Shown here: positions 1-10,786 of the stretch, in pieces
How positions within the stretch are numbered: position 1 is the stretch's first letter
Layout of the letters: each line of letters opens with the position of its first letter
Assembly (NCBI GenBank): GCA_038496445.1
Contig: JALMLS010000075.1
Location: 355,435 to 419,434 of the forward strand
From: Trichosphaerium sp. ATCC 40318
Taxonomy: Eukaryota; Discosea; Flabellinia; Trichosidae
DNA length: 64,000 nt
Direction of reading: 5' to 3'
The notes under the pieces: generated by a model
What the model was told of the DNA's origin: nothing
Databases searched by the model: none
What the model saw: the letters and a program-made list of their open reading frames with translations, nothing else
Made by a program: the position numbers and the translations under genes

Positions 1-62
1 ACGAAAAAAAAAAAACCACACACAGCTGTGCACTTTACATTTTTATGTTTATTCTGTTTTAG

Positions 63-876
63 TATTTGAGCTTGATGGTAGCGTACATTCTACTCGCTCC
101 ATATGATGGAGAGCAATCTGATATCATCAACAGAATTCGCCTAGATGATAACTTGGAGCAACTACCAGAGTTCTTGTGCGTAAAAGTTTTTTTGTGATTA
201 CTGTTAAGAAACAATCGCTTATGTTTTTTTAGTAACCTTGTTAAATTGTTCCTAAATACCGAGATTTTGCCTTGGACTGTCATAGATCAACAATATCGCC
301 CTCTACTATCTAAATTAGTTGCCTTCAGTGGTGATGGATCTGAAACACGCTGGGCAGACCTTAAAACTCGCGTCACAGAACACGTATGCTTTTTTTTGCT
401 GTGTTTTTTTGGCTAATCTTAGCTCTAGAACCTTCGTACAGTAGCTGGATATTACAGCCAAATAACAACTGAGCGACTAGGCCAACTCTTGAATACTGAT
501 CAAGACGTACGTTCTAGTAGAACAAAAGTGTTCTTATGGCGATTTTTTTAATTACTCATACTGTTTATAGGGCACTGAAGCTGCAATTGCAACACTTGTC
601 AACAATAAATCCATCTACGCTAAAATTAATCGCTCACAAGGCATCGTATCATTTGTACGAAGGAGCGATCCTGCTGAGGTACGCATAATCATTTAAAACA
701 TCTTTTTTTATCTGCAAAAAGCACAACCTTTTTTTTCTTAGACTAGTACTTACGTACTTTTTTTGCAATAGATCCTTAATGATTGGGGAAGCAATGTTAG
801 CGACTTGCTAGGTCGTGTAGAGACTGTCTGCCATTTAATTCATCGCGAACGTATGACCGCAAAGGCAGGAAAGTAA
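63..876 (+). CDS. RPN5: 26S proteasome regulatory subunit Rpn5/PSMD12 (C-terminal part)
   Basis: This is a non-catalytic subunit of the 19S lid that holds the lid together through its PCI domain. The start lies outside the window, and an intron acceptor ends at 62. Exons read as 63-175, 233-383, 429-506, 571-678 and 772-876, joining in phase to a TAA stop. Recognisable blocks are LLAPYDGEQSD, RWADLKTRVTEHNLR, YYSQITTERLGQLL, NNKSIYAKINR and LNDWGSNVSDLL, in the same order and spacing as the PSMD12 C-terminus (PCI/winged-helix end). The family identity is from remembered conservation and is strong over about 180 residues. Introns are 44-93 nt with donors GTGCG, GTATG, GTACG and GTACG. A likely AATAAA poly(A) signal follows the stop at about 885. 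Confidence 0.93.
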
Positions 877-984
877 AACGTTATAAATAAACAATTAAAA
901 AAGAAAAAACGTGTTTTGTTACATAAAAAAAAAGATCGACCCAGTTACTACATCTATTTATTGTGACATCTCTGTTCTCCGTAG

Positions 985-1746
985 CTACTTTTTGTCAGGC
1001 TTACTACTTTGTCTTTCGCCTCCACAACATTCGATAAACTCTAGTATCAGGAATATCAATGCTAGCACCCAGCACAAGAACGCAGATACAATACCTATAA
1101 AATTTGATCAACGCTTTTAAGACAAAATTTTACAAGTAGTAATCGCTCCGTACCAACAAGTCCAGCTAAACCAACGCACAGGAATCCAATGAGCACGTAC
1201 CATACGGTTCTAGTCCACCATTTCACCCAGATTGAAATACGATCCAAGTACACCTAGTAGGGACTATTAAATATCTTCTCATTGCGTTGTAATGCGGATT
1301 AGCGCACTTTGATCTGAAATTCACCTACGAGGGATGACTTAGAAAAAGAGTAATTGATATGGCGTACCGAGTATGCCTAGTACTGCCAAAACAACGAGGA
1401 CTAAGAACAACGTTAGCTACCAAGCACGTAAGAGGTGCTTTTAATCATACAAATGCCTAAGAATGATATAGCCCATCCTGCGTTATTGTTATTTATCTCT
1501 GCTTCCCAATTCCAATCTGGAAAGCCGCTCTGCGACGTTTTGGGTTAAAACTTTAAATATCACGTGATTTTTTTTTTTGATACCTTTACTACGCCAATGA
1601 CACCTGTGACGATAACCTGGAATGTTTGAAATTAGAAAGAAGTAACGTGATATAATTTAAAATTGGAAGTTGCGTACCATTGCGTTAACGATTATTGCTA
1701 GTACCAGTATAACCATTTGTAATTGACCCATGCCTCCTTTTGCCAT
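985..1746 (-). CDS. Four-transmembrane protein (tetraspan/MARVEL-like), unnamed
   Basis: Several small exons on the minus strand join into a short integral membrane protein. It starts MAKGGMGQLQ, runs into a first hydrophobic segment (VILVLAIIVNAMV then VTGVIGVV), and has a loop with FPDWNWEAEINNNN. Further hydrophobic stretches follow (TLFLVLVVLAVLG, WYVLIGFLCVGLAGLVG, FLCWVLALIFLILEF), then a short charged tail after a double Cys and a TAG stop. One intron fits only if it ends at the AAACGTCGCAG acceptor, which keeps phase. An Asn-rich extracellular-type loop between TM1 and TM2 suits a tetraspan fold, but I see no CCG motif, so it is not a classical tetraspanin. Function unknown. The gene is tail-to-tail with Rpn5, about 108 bp apart. 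Confidence 0.6.
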
Positions 1747-2293
1747 TTTTAAAAACTGTATTTATTTTCTTTATCACGTGTTATGTAGCTGCACTAGAAA
1801 CGCTTTCTGTGCTGTGGGTTTTGTACGATAATTGCGGTCAACCAAATTACTATCATACGTAATTTTTGAGATGTCTGCATGACAACACTGGTGGATACCT
1901 TTGGTAAAACTGATCAATAACCAAGCTGCCATGAAGCATTGGTAGTTTATGGATGTTGATTTCTATGGGCAGGGCATCCATCAGTTGATCTAACAGCAAT
2001 CATAGACAATGGCAAATTGAAGCGCAATATACCTCTATGACATTGGTCTGGAAATATCAGATCATATCCTATGCACAGCAGGTATATGGGAAACATGTAT
2101 CGATTACTGGTCATCGCAATAGTCTAGAAATACTATTTACGAATGTAACTTAATATTGGCACCTTAAAACAGAGGAGCGCCCAGATGTAACGATTGGCTG
2201 CGTGGTATCTGCCAACTGCCATCAATGTGGGCCCTTGTAGATTGAGTAGAGGTACTACGCTCTATCGAAATGAAATATTAGAAGTATAGTTTT
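1747..2293. other. Intergenic, no gene recognised
   Basis: Both strands carry frequent stops and no exon chain that I can join. It holds the 5' flank of the four-TM gene. I see no tRNA or simple repeat. Confidence 0.4.
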
Positions 2294-2517
2294 AAGCTTA
2301 GGTTCTCATTTTAGGGTAAAAGATATAAAGCCATGCTCTGAAGAAAAGTTGATACAAGGTGTGAATTACTGGGTGGCTCATGTTCAAGAAGGTCGGTATC
2401 AAATGGAGATAAAACAACAAACTTCTCTACACTCCCATATCGATGTGTATTATACCGATCGATCGCATGGCACCTGTTGTTAATATTGATGTGTTCCCCT
2501 CAACACTAGTCACCTTA
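2294..2517 (+). pseudogene. Inverted, broken copy of the second exon of the MLTRSKARA gene
   Basis: About 220 bp here are a near-exact inverted copy of the second exon (plus the last few intron bases) of the gene at 2791-3189. I see a handful of differences: three or four substitutions, a 4-bp duplication giving GATCGATCG near 2460, and a loss of bases in the C-run near 2508. The 4-bp insertion shifts the frame, so the copy cannot encode the same C-terminus, and it lacks the first exon. The two arms are about 280 bp apart, so the pair could form a large cruciform or a hairpin transcript. Divergence of only a few percent implies a recent duplication. Confidence 0.85.
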
Positions 2518-2790
2518 TATTTCCGATCTTGCCAGGAATGCAGAGTGAGATAAAACGATCTGTCAGTAAGTACATATTTAAATACGTTATGTAATGTGCT
2601 CCAGGTATAACACATAATACACTCACTAAAAGATACGTTCAGGATTACAGTCTTTCGCAAATACAAGAGGATATTACTTATTTTGGTTTTATTTAACAAG
2701 ATGCAAATTTATCGAGTTGCGAGGAATGATCCACACTCTGATCAGAAATTTAAGGTGTGACTACGGGATAAACCAATCCATAGTGTCAGG

Positions 2791-3189
2791 TCAGTGTTGA
2801 GGGGGAAATACATCAATATTAACAACAGGTGCCATGCGATCGGTATAATACACATCGATATGGGAGTGTAGAGAAGTTTGTTGTTTTATCTCCATTTGAT
2901 ACCTGCCTTCTTGAACGTGAGCCACCCAGTAATTCACACCTTGTATCAACTTTTCTTCAGAGCATGGCTTTATATCTTTTACTCTAAAATGAGAACCTAA
3001 GCTTGGATTATACAAAAACAACATTGCTCGTTAAAATTTTGGACAGTTTATGCTCCCGACGCTCGTACAATATGGAGGTAATTTTTTTCTGCGACGAATG
3101 GACGCTGATGGTTGTTTATCCTCAATAACTTCTATACAATCATCAACTCCACTCTCTTGTATTGCACGCGCTTTGGATCTTGTTAACAT
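2791..3189 (-). CDS. Small unrecognised protein, MLTRxKARA family copy A
   Basis: Two exons, 3189-3069 and 2996-2791, are joined by a 72-nt intron (donor GTACGAGCG, acceptor CTTAG) that keeps frame. The product is about 108 residues: a basic start (MLTRSKARA), an acidic/basic linker with RRRKK, then a compact C-terminal domain with HFRVKDIKPC, GVNYWVAHVQEGRYQM and VDVFPPQ-like ends. I do not recognise the family. Its paralogue at 4985-5378 keeps the start, intron position and phase, and the domain pattern, so the gene model is well supported by comparison. An inverted pseudogene copy lies immediately beyond its 3' end. The basic N-terminus could be a nuclear signal (inference only). Confidence 0.7.
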
Positions 3190-4984
3190 TGGTTTTGAAA
3201 TGTTTTTTGTCGAGCTTGGTTAAAAAAACGAAATGCTTAATATCTATCCTCCCAAAAAAGGTTTAGAAGCTGGTTATTGCGTAAAAGGGCATTCGTTTCG
3301 TGTACCAAGGACTTAACAACACTTTTTTTAAAAAACGAAATGTTTTGTTTCCGTTTGTTTTACAAATGAAAAAACACATTAAAGCGTGAGCTGCTACTGG
3401 TCCGTGTTGTACTTACGAGTAAGTGTTAGATAAAGCGTTCATAAATTATTTACCTAAACGTCGCGGATTCAAATCTCAAGAAGCCATCAGGTGATCAATA
3501 TCAATATTTCCGTTGCCACGAAATTCAACAATGGCAAACCCGAAACTGTTAATGATCCGCAATATTTTAAACAAAGCCTAACAAAAAACTTTTTGAACTC
3601 ACGTGATACTATGTTATTTATAATACTTACCTACTTTATGTACACCTTGAAATCCATCAAAACGTACAGCTGAGCGCCCCATTTTTTAGTAAGTTTTTCT
3701 TCGCCAAAGCTCATCATAGTTTCCTTTTTGTTTTAAACATTTGCCGATACCGATGTTACTTAGGATCCTACGCATGCTTAAATATAGAACAAAGCGAATC
3801 AAGCCTAATTAGAAAAAAAAAAAGATAGTTTTTGGGTTCACAAGTGCTGGTCTACCACCCACGTGACTTTTATACTTTAGAGTGAGCATATTCTGGCTTC
3901 GCGGAAAAATAAAAAAAAAGTGTTGGATGGTTTGCAATAGTTCGTACGTTTTTTTAAACCAACGCCAGACTTCGCATTCACTGTCGAATAACAAAATTAC
4001 TAACATTCACGTGCCTTTGTGCCTTTTTGTTTGTAACAGTATTTAGTTATTTTGAAAATAGTCAGCGATTAACTTGTAATTGATAATGGACTATATGGTA
4101 CACAGTATAGGTGGCTTTATGACCCTGTCAATGAATCAATCAATCCTTCTTAGATAGAGTCTTTAACACAAGCTGGCCTTCGTGTCGCCTCTTTGGGGCT
4201 GTTTTAATGGTTTGAACCACGTTGCGAAATTAGCTCCACCGAAAATCAACAAACGGTGTAGCAGAGAAGGGAATGTACTTACCAACGATAACAGGGCTAT
4301 CCTCGCCTTTTTAAAAATAAAAGGTTCTTGCTTCTTGAGGCCAAGCCACCTCACTTTGTTAGGAGGCTAAAGCAGCCTTGCTGTGGGGATACCGCTTGCT
4401 TGGAATAATTCATATATTGGCAATCAGAATATCAATCAAGCGCAGAATATCACGTGCATGTTGAAGAGGTGTACGAGGTATGTATCGTATTGTTTATAAT
4501 CTGTTTGATTTTATTGATTCTTAATACACTCCAGACGTGTTTATCGTGGATTTTGCTCGCCTTGATTGTTCGTAGTTATAGATCGAATTAAATAAACGAA
4601 ATCACGCAAAAAAAGGAAGTACTAGTGTCAAATTCGCGCAATGCTGCGCTTTTCATGTCTACATGACACCTGGTGTCTTTTTAAAGGTATTCGTAGGATT
4701 AAGGTATATCGTATAAAGTTGTATTTCCAAATTGGGAGTTTGCTTAGTCATGGTTGTTACTTCAAGACTACCTAAGATTCAGACACTTGAGATACCCACG
4801 TGTTGACAATGCTAATAGCGTGTAGTAAACCATAAAAAATTCAATAAGAAGATTACCAGTCGTGAAGGCGTTTCAAGTGTTTTGCCGTTTATCTTTTTTT
4901 TTTGAAGTTTTTTTTGACATATATAATTCATTCAATCCTGAGCAAGAGGCGACCGCGACCAGAAAAAACTTGTACATATAAGTT
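3190..4984. other. Gene-poor interval
   Basis: There are short open frames on both strands (for example 4163-4370, open on both strands at once), but none has a recognisable domain or an exon chain. CACGTG occurs at about 3600, 3860, 4009, 4451 and 4798. Several homopolymer A/T runs are present. I see no RNA gene. Confidence 0.4.
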
Positions 4985-5378
4985 TCAGTTCAACGATTGT
5001 GGTGGGAATACATAAACTGTAGCAAGAGGGGCAGTTCTACCTCGATAAAAAACACCAACGTGGGACATCAAGGATGTCTCTGTTTTCTCTTCTAGCTGGA
5101 ACTTTCCGTCTCTCGTGTTCATTGTGAAGTAGTTCACGCCCCGTATTAAGGTTTCATAATAGCAGGGCTGGACATCTTTCAGTCTAAAGGTATAACCTAG
5201 ACTTTGAGTTAACCAATTTTTTTCTGTTAAACCTTTTAGTAGGCATGTTACAACAAAGAGCACTCACCAAGGCCGCCATATTTTTCTTTACGGATAACGG
5301 GAACACTAGGGGTTTATCTTTATCAACAGCTTCTTTGGGTTTAACTGGCTGAGCTCTTGCTTTTGCACGTGTCAGCAT
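4985..5378 (-). CDS. Small unrecognised protein, MLTRxKARA family copy B
   Basis: This is a paralogue of the gene at 2791-3189. Exon 1 (5378-5252) begins MLTRAKARAQ and is Lys/Pro-rich. A 55-nt intron (GTAACATG...TCTAG) joins in phase 1, exactly as in copy A, to exon 2 (5196-4985). The C-terminal domain aligns throughout: YTFRLKDVQPC, LIRGVNYF, GKFQLEEKTETSL, then VYVFPPQ near the end. The two proteins share roughly 40-45% identity in exon 2 by eye. The shared pattern (paired Arg/Lys-Asp, a single Cys, GVNY, a run of alternating hydrophobics, FPPQ) suggests a small beta-rich fold. No function assigned. Confidence 0.7.
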
Positions 5379-5561
5379 AACTTTTGAATAAGTTTGAGGT
5401 TGTAACCCAAAAAAAAAAGAAGACATCCCTTAATTACAATATCCTCCCAAGAAGATCCTAAGAAGTCTTCAGCTTGTTTTTAATCAATTACAAGCCGTTT
5501 TAAGGTTCTTAGGGCGTTAAACTTCCAAGTAAAACAAGAAAAAAAAAATTCATTAGAAGCA

Positions 5562-5975
5562 TTATAGACCACTTGTAGGTACGAGTACATGAAGATCGAG
5601 GAGCTCAACTATTACGTGGCTGATGTTATAACTCTTCTGTCTAGGATTGTGTAGTCCTAACAACTGCTGAAGGTGTCGGTCTATTGAATCAGGTGCCAAT
5701 TAAATGATTCTGTGTAGAATTATTTATCGTAGTAGCTGGTGGCTTCTATGACCACTTACAAACGTCAAAAGCAGGTAATCATTAATTCTATTTTCTACAA
5801 CACCAATGACAAAATCTTCATTAATTTGATCATGTAACCTCACTATTCTTGCGTGAAAATAGAAAGCAACAATTGTAAAGTGCTTGTTATGGCATAAAAC
5901 CCTCTGACAGCAATTACAATCGTAACAACTTCGAAATTTGTTTAAAAGTGTTAATGCAATAATGTAGTGCTGCAC
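5562..5975 (-). CDS. Possible OB-fold protein, exosome Rrp40-like (partial model)
   Basis: A 250-bp open stretch contains a Cys-rich segment (CYDCNCC) followed by HARIVRLHDQINEDFVIGVV and a short beta-rich end. After a putative intron (donor GTAAGTGG), a second coding stretch, LLGLHNPRQKSYNIS, runs to a TAA at 5562. The motif D-x-VIGVV followed by a downstream N-P-R/N-I-S block is reminiscent of the S1/OB region of exosome cap subunits such as EXOSC3. The match is weak, the exon junction does not resolve cleanly and no start codon is certain. It could equally be an unrelated small protein or a decayed gene. Confidence 0.3.
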
Positions 5976-5999
5976 GGCCGTATCAACACAACCACGTGC

Positions 6000-7112
6000 T
6001 TTAAAACTCGATTTTCTGAAAAAAAAAAGAAAAATTGTTTTATTGCTTTTGTTACTTCACTGTCGCCCTGACGTAAAAAATCACGTGCCTTGGCAAAGGT
6101 CCTTGTTTTCCTTTTTGACAAAAAAACTGCTTCGAATTTCTTTTTTTTTTTATTTTCGAATGTCTATCCTTTCATCTATTGTTAATTTCTAACCTAGCGT
6201 ATTCGAAAACTCGTTGCCTATTAAAGGAAACTCACTTGAACAGTGAAGTGTACATGTGGAGTGAATCTAAGAACACAAAAGCCAAAACAGAAGTGTCCTT
6301 GTATTTTGGTTGTATTCCTTCGTAGTTCACAGATGTTCCTAAATTAGCAATAAACGTAGTGCCTCAACCACCGTTGATGTAGATATCGGCGCTCATACGT
6401 ATTAGTGCGTAAATAGATAAAAATCTTTTTTACAACATTTGATTTTACTTATTTTAGGAAAAGGGTAGGCCGTAGGTATGTAAGCAATGACCTGTACCAA
6501 CGAAAATAATGAGGTGGCTCCATAGAAAAACTTAGATATAGGATAAAGCTTTTGAAGCTGGTTCACGTGACCTCCACGTGATTAAGATGGTCTAAACGTA
6601 CATTATACAGTAGATGTAATTTTTTGAAAACTAACAATTTGTACCCCTAAGAATGGACCAATGGTACATATCCTAACGTTGATAGTCGATTCTCTTGGCG
6701 TAATAAAAAAACTGCGAACCTTTACGCAATCTTTCTATATCCTCGTTTGCTTTAGTACAAATAGCTTCTTACGTAACGAAATCTGACACCGACAACTTTG
6801 AAGACAACGCAGATTGTGACTTATCATAGTTTTTACCAAAACGTATCCTCTCACTTCTTCGTGAGCACGAAGAATACACGAGAGCTATGGACACCAAATG
6901 TCTAACCGACATCAATAATTAACTTTCATTTCGGAAAACTAGTACGCGTACCTCGTATATCTTATCAATCAAACTTGAACGAGATTGAGTAAAATTTGTT
7001 GAGTGACTTTAAATGGATTTTGGATAGCAAAACCCAGTTTTGCCCAACTAAGCAAAAAACAATCAACTCAACAAGAGAAACACAACACCTCTAATACTTT
7101 ACAAACAATAAA
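6000..7112. other. Intergenic, no gene recognised
   Basis: About 1.1 kb without a supportable gene. It contains three CACGTG palindromes (6081, 6565, 6577), the last two 12 bp apart in an inverted TCACGTGACCTCCACGTGA arrangement, and a string of A/T tracts. It serves as upstream flank of the SAP-domain gene. Confidence 0.4.
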
Positions 7113-7697
7113 ATGTCATCAAGCGCTTCCCTACTTGCGACATACAGAGCGGAAAAATATTATTATCTAGGAGAGAGACATTGTAAGTAGCTTTCACCAA
7201 ATTTTTCGATCAAAAAAAACCACAGTAAAAAATCAATCAAACAAATCTTCAAAACGGAAACTAGCCCTCCACCATTTTACCTAGGATTTGCCTACAAAAA
7301 ACATTTCCACAAGCGTTTACGGGTGTTTCCGAGCTGCGGATTCTTTTTTTTTTGGAGAATTTTTCTAATGTAGACAGTATTTTGACGTTATACTAAGTAT
7401 ACTATGCAAAAGAAAAGGAGTAGATATGGGATGTTTTGGGGATGCTCTAATTTCGACCAGACAGGTTGTAGAGGACTTATACCTATCGACACAAAGAACG
7501 GTGTTTCGCACGCCAGAAAACAGGAGTTGGAAGAAACACCTTTTCCTGAGCTTCAGGCAGAAGGCCAACTTCATCTGTTAACCGTAAAGAAATTACGAGA
7601 GTATTGTAGAGAGAATGGTATTCGTATAGGTGGTAACAAACCTGTACTACTTGAGCGTATCACTCAACATCTTAATTCTAAGAAATTAAGTAAATAA
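7113..7697 (+). CDS. SAP-domain protein with topoisomerase-like zinc-ribbon half
   Basis: The final exon (about 7398-7697) encodes RSRYGMFWGCSNF followed by GCRGLIPI, which resembles the second half of the C4 zinc ribbon found at the C-terminus of topoisomerase I/III. It then encodes a SAP motif (LLTVKKLREYCRENGIR, two amphipathic helices around a Gly, ending LLERITQHL). SAP domains bind AT-rich or scaffold-attached DNA. Upstream, an ATG at 7113 opens an exon (MSSSASLLATYRAEKYY) that can join to a second short exon containing FYLGFAYKKHFHKRL. The junction into the last exon is not resolved. A nuclear DNA-binding role is inferred from SAP only. Confidence 0.55.
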
Positions 7698-8150
7698 TTG
7701 TATTTGTAAATAAAATTGTAGCGTTTCTATGTATTCATTTACTTCAGTTAAATCAGAAAACTGATATAGCCGAGTAACTCAGCATTTACATCGAGCTAAC
7801 AATGTGAGTTTGACAATGATATCTGACCACTAAAGGAACATATATTTCGACGAAATGCAGCCTACTGCTTTTGGTAGTCATTTGATTAAACCACGTCAAT
7901 GTAACTAAATGTGTCTAAAACAAACATGAAAGTTCTGTAAATGTTTAATAGGGTTGTTTAGCTGTAGTAGAAGCCATGACAAAAATGTGACATGCTATGA
8001 ACAAAAGCCTGTTTAAGACTGCTTGTTTCTCGAGGTGTCTGGCTATCACGGTCCTTTATATCCCTAGATACAACGTGATCACAGCCTATCTTCACGTGGG
8101 ATGAAAACTGTTCACTAAGAAGTGTTAGGGCTAAAATTTTTTAAAACATT
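7698..8150. other. Intergenic, no gene recognised
   Basis: A terminator/poly(A) region (AATAAA near 7709) of the SAP gene, followed by about 400 bp with stops in every frame. One CACGTG lies at 8094. Confidence 0.4.
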
Positions 8151-8370
8151 TTACCATGTCATGAGCTTCTTACAAATACTACAGGTACCTTTCACTTTAG
8201 ATATCATATTCAAAATTATCTGCTTACGGCAACTAAGAAATTCGTTAACAAAACAACATTATACAGTCACAGTTCCCGAACGAAGAGTGACATTAGTCAA
8301 TGTTGACGTTGATAATTGAAAGGTAATACAAGTACATGCTTATAAATGAACAGTATATACATGATTTTTT

Positions 8371-8568
8371 TTATGTACCTCCTACTGGTGTACGACAAAT
8401 AGGGCAGTTAGGTCTAGTGTTGACCAAACAATCGTGGCAGAATGTATTTTCGCATGTCTCGTGTGTGACTGGGTCGGTAAATAGCTCATAGCATATAGGA
8501 CACATTAATTCCTCGTCTGTCGTTTCTAATGGATCAAATAAAGGAGTTGTAGTAAAGGAAGCCATCAT
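8371..8568 (-). CDS. RING-type E3 ligase-like protein with altered zinc ligand
   Basis: The start is MMASF, followed by a RING core: CPICYELF, then THETCENTFCHDC, then NCPICRTP. Spacing fits the C3HC4 RING of TRAF/NRDP1-type E3 ligases, which recruit E2 enzymes. The residue normally His between the third and fourth cysteines is Asn (codon AAT), so one zinc ligand is changed. The frame either stops four residues after CRTP or splices at GTACAT into a downstream exon. A candidate continuation with CRKQIILNMISKVKG and CSICKKL ends at 8151, resembling the post-RING helix of such ligases, but its phase does not match the obvious donor. No other domain is visible. Confidence 0.6.
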   Translation of the reverse strand: MMASFTTTPLFDPLETTDEELMCPICYELFTDPVTHETCENTFCHDCLVNTRPNCPICRTPVGGT

Positions 8569-8869
8569 GCTGGGAGAGAAAGTAAAAACTAAACTAGTTT
8601 ATCAAATTTATTTCGCAAAAAAGTAAACGACATTTCTTCGATTGGACGCTTCGTCGAGAAATAAAACATTTACTAGTAAAGGAGCCAAGCAATTTATTCA
8701 ATGTATAATTTCAAAGCTTATTCACGTAGCCAGACTAGCTAGATCATAGTGTTTGAACCAGGTGTATAAGGAAGAGTTTATTGAGAAGTCTTTGCAATGT
8801 ACAACTTTTATTATGATTTGGACACGGTTGCTCTATTTTTTTTGGTACATACGTTACATTTAAAAGTTA
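8569..8869. other. Intergenic
   Basis: Spacer between the RING gene and the zinc-finger pseudogene. No open frame of note. Confidence 0.4.
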
Positions 8870-9867
8870 TTATAGGTATGTTACAACACCTGGGGGCATT
8901 CTAGGGTACCATTGATCTGTTACTCTTTGGTATATACTAGGCTCAATCACAAGGTCAAAAATAATGTCGAAAATCTCCCTTGGTAACACTCCAAAATTAG
9001 AACTCTCTTCGTAATAACCAATAAACAATATACGTAATACATTCCAATGTTCAGTCAATACAACAGAATTCCTGATTTTACGCAAATAACGTTTCTTTCT
9101 GCTCACTAATAACTTGTGTCTTTTTCCTCTCAAGTGTTGAATAAGCTGCTTTGTCGTGTAACACGTTACCCTACATTCATCGCATCCATTGTGAGTACCT
9201 CTTGAATAATTGTATCTACAAGACGTATTTTTTACCTTGCACGTGTACGAAGGGGATGTATGTTGTTCCCAACATAATACACATTTTGTTTCTTTCTTTT
9301 TTGGTTTTGGACCATGTATTGCTTCCACGTGCTCTTGAATAGATTTAATCGAAGTACAGGTCACTGTCTTTCGAGGTAAGCATAACGGACACGGATCTGT
9401 TTTACATTCATTGTACCATTGTAAAGGGTCCGTTTGCTAAGACGTTTGGTTATCCTACGCGCACAAATGTTGTATTGTTTGTTGTTGAGTGTAATTGTTT
9501 TGAATACATTAACATGGTATCTTTCGTATCTCCTCCGTCTGATGGGATCTGCAAAGCCAAAAATACGTGCACAATCATTAGAGAGATGCTGTGTACCTTC
9601 TAAGAACTCTTTTGATGCTGAACATACGTGTACAAACTCAGAACCGAATAACTTTGTCCAGTTATCTTTTACAAACTGTATGCGAGACTGGATATCAAAC
9701 TTTGGAGTGTTGTAAACTTTTATCCATTTATCATCTCCCGCTGCTCCTTTGAACCCAGGGCCGTTTAAAATAATAGTATTATAAGAGCAAACTTGTATTT
9801 GGTAGAATACGCTTGCGTGGTATTGAGGACCTGGGTAGTCAACGAGTAATATAGAGCTTCGCATCAT
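8870..9867 (-). pseudogene. Zinc-finger/F-box-like gene, copy 1, broken by a frameshift
   Basis: This is a close paralogue of the intact gene at 54783-55790. The first half (MMRSSILLVDYPGPQYHAS onward) is open to about residue 165. The frame then shifts near 9427-9436: aligned to the intact copy, one nucleotide is missing between the ITKR and PLQWYNE segments. The second half is open in the shifted frame and keeps the zinc-finger region (CPLC, later CDECRVTCYTT, HLRGKRHK) and the terminal PREIFDIIFDLVI helix. No intron fits the break, so this is either a recent pseudogene or a sequencing/assembly error. Homology extends about 40 bp upstream of the start in both copies. Identity is very high in the last 100 residues. 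Confidence 0.8.
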
Positions 9868-10515
9868 GGTACGGTACGTAACCTCGTTTTGAATGCAACA
9901 CTCGAGTTTCAATGAAGGTTTTTCAACGAGTAATATGGACATTACCAGTGTGCCCAAACAATATTGAGATACTTAACCCTCTTAATGAGAGTCAAAATGA
10001 AAGCTTAACGGCCTGACATACTTATTATTAGGGGAGCACCAGCTATTAATGGAAGAAGGGCATAATGAAATTGCATGACGCATCACAAAACCATACGCAC
10101 GTGACTTTTTTTTTTTACCTAAAACTTTGAAGATGTCATCTATGCCGTAATGTTACCACAAGCCCATATTTAGGCGTTAATGCGATTGCGTCGCAGGTAG
10201 CATTATACGTATTTTTAGTGCACAGGAACGCTATTTCTCAACCTCTGCAACAGTAAAAAATCTCAGTCTTTTTGAGCAAAAGCTACCTGAAAAATTTAGC
10301 AAGTGCAACTACAACATAATGAACGTTAGATCAGTTCTTCTGAGATCCCAATCTGCAACTACGACGTTCTTTGGGAGGTAAGGAACACATCTGTCCCTGA
10401 CAGATAGCTCAGGCGCAGAGCGAGCGTGTGTGGTTTATTTACATAGCGAACACGTTCGCAAATGAAAAGAAAAATGTACAAAAAACATAAAAAGAATTTT
10501 TAAAAAAAAAAATTT
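9868..10515. other. Intergenic
   Basis: Contains the conserved upstream flank shared with the 54.7-kb paralogue (to about 9915) and a CACGTG at 10100 followed by a T-tract. No gene seen. Confidence 0.35.
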
Positions 10516-10764
10516 TTAGGGTGCGGTGGGAGGGTGATTTCTACTCGCTATCTGAAGAGTTGTTGTTGTTATTGCTGTCAATTTGTCGTCGGATCTCTGG
10601 TCTATCCTGTTCAAACGTCTGAAATGTGCTTCATGTTCAGTCATTATCTCGGATCTTTTTAATGAAAGCGCTGTTAGTGTATCTTGTATGATACCTCGTA
10701 TGGTAAAACTCATGAGCCACAAATAAAGGTGAAATCGTTGTGTTTCGTTTTGAGGTAAGTTCAC
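10516..10764 (-). CDS. Short hypothetical protein exon
   Basis: An open stretch of about 80 codons with amphipathic, helix-like composition: FHLYLWLMSFTIRGIIQD, then LSLKRSEIMTEHEAHFRRLN, then a Thr-rich tail and TAA. An internal ATG lies at 10713. A good acceptor (AATTGCAG) lies upstream near 10786, so it is probably the last exon of a gene whose first exon I could not fix. A possible upstream piece encodes LDKTNYPSTGP near 10850. No family recognised. Confidence 0.3.
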   Translation of the reverse strand: MNLPQNETQRFHLYLWLMSFTIRGIIQDTLTALSLKRSEIMTEHEAHFRRLNRIDQRSDDKLTAITTTTLQIASRNHPPTAP

Positions 10765-10786
10765 GTGCGCAAAACTGCAATTTATT

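Noticed and set aside
4163-4370. Region open on both strands (about 60 codons each)
   Set aside because: No domain, no splice partners, neither strand looks more coding than the other.
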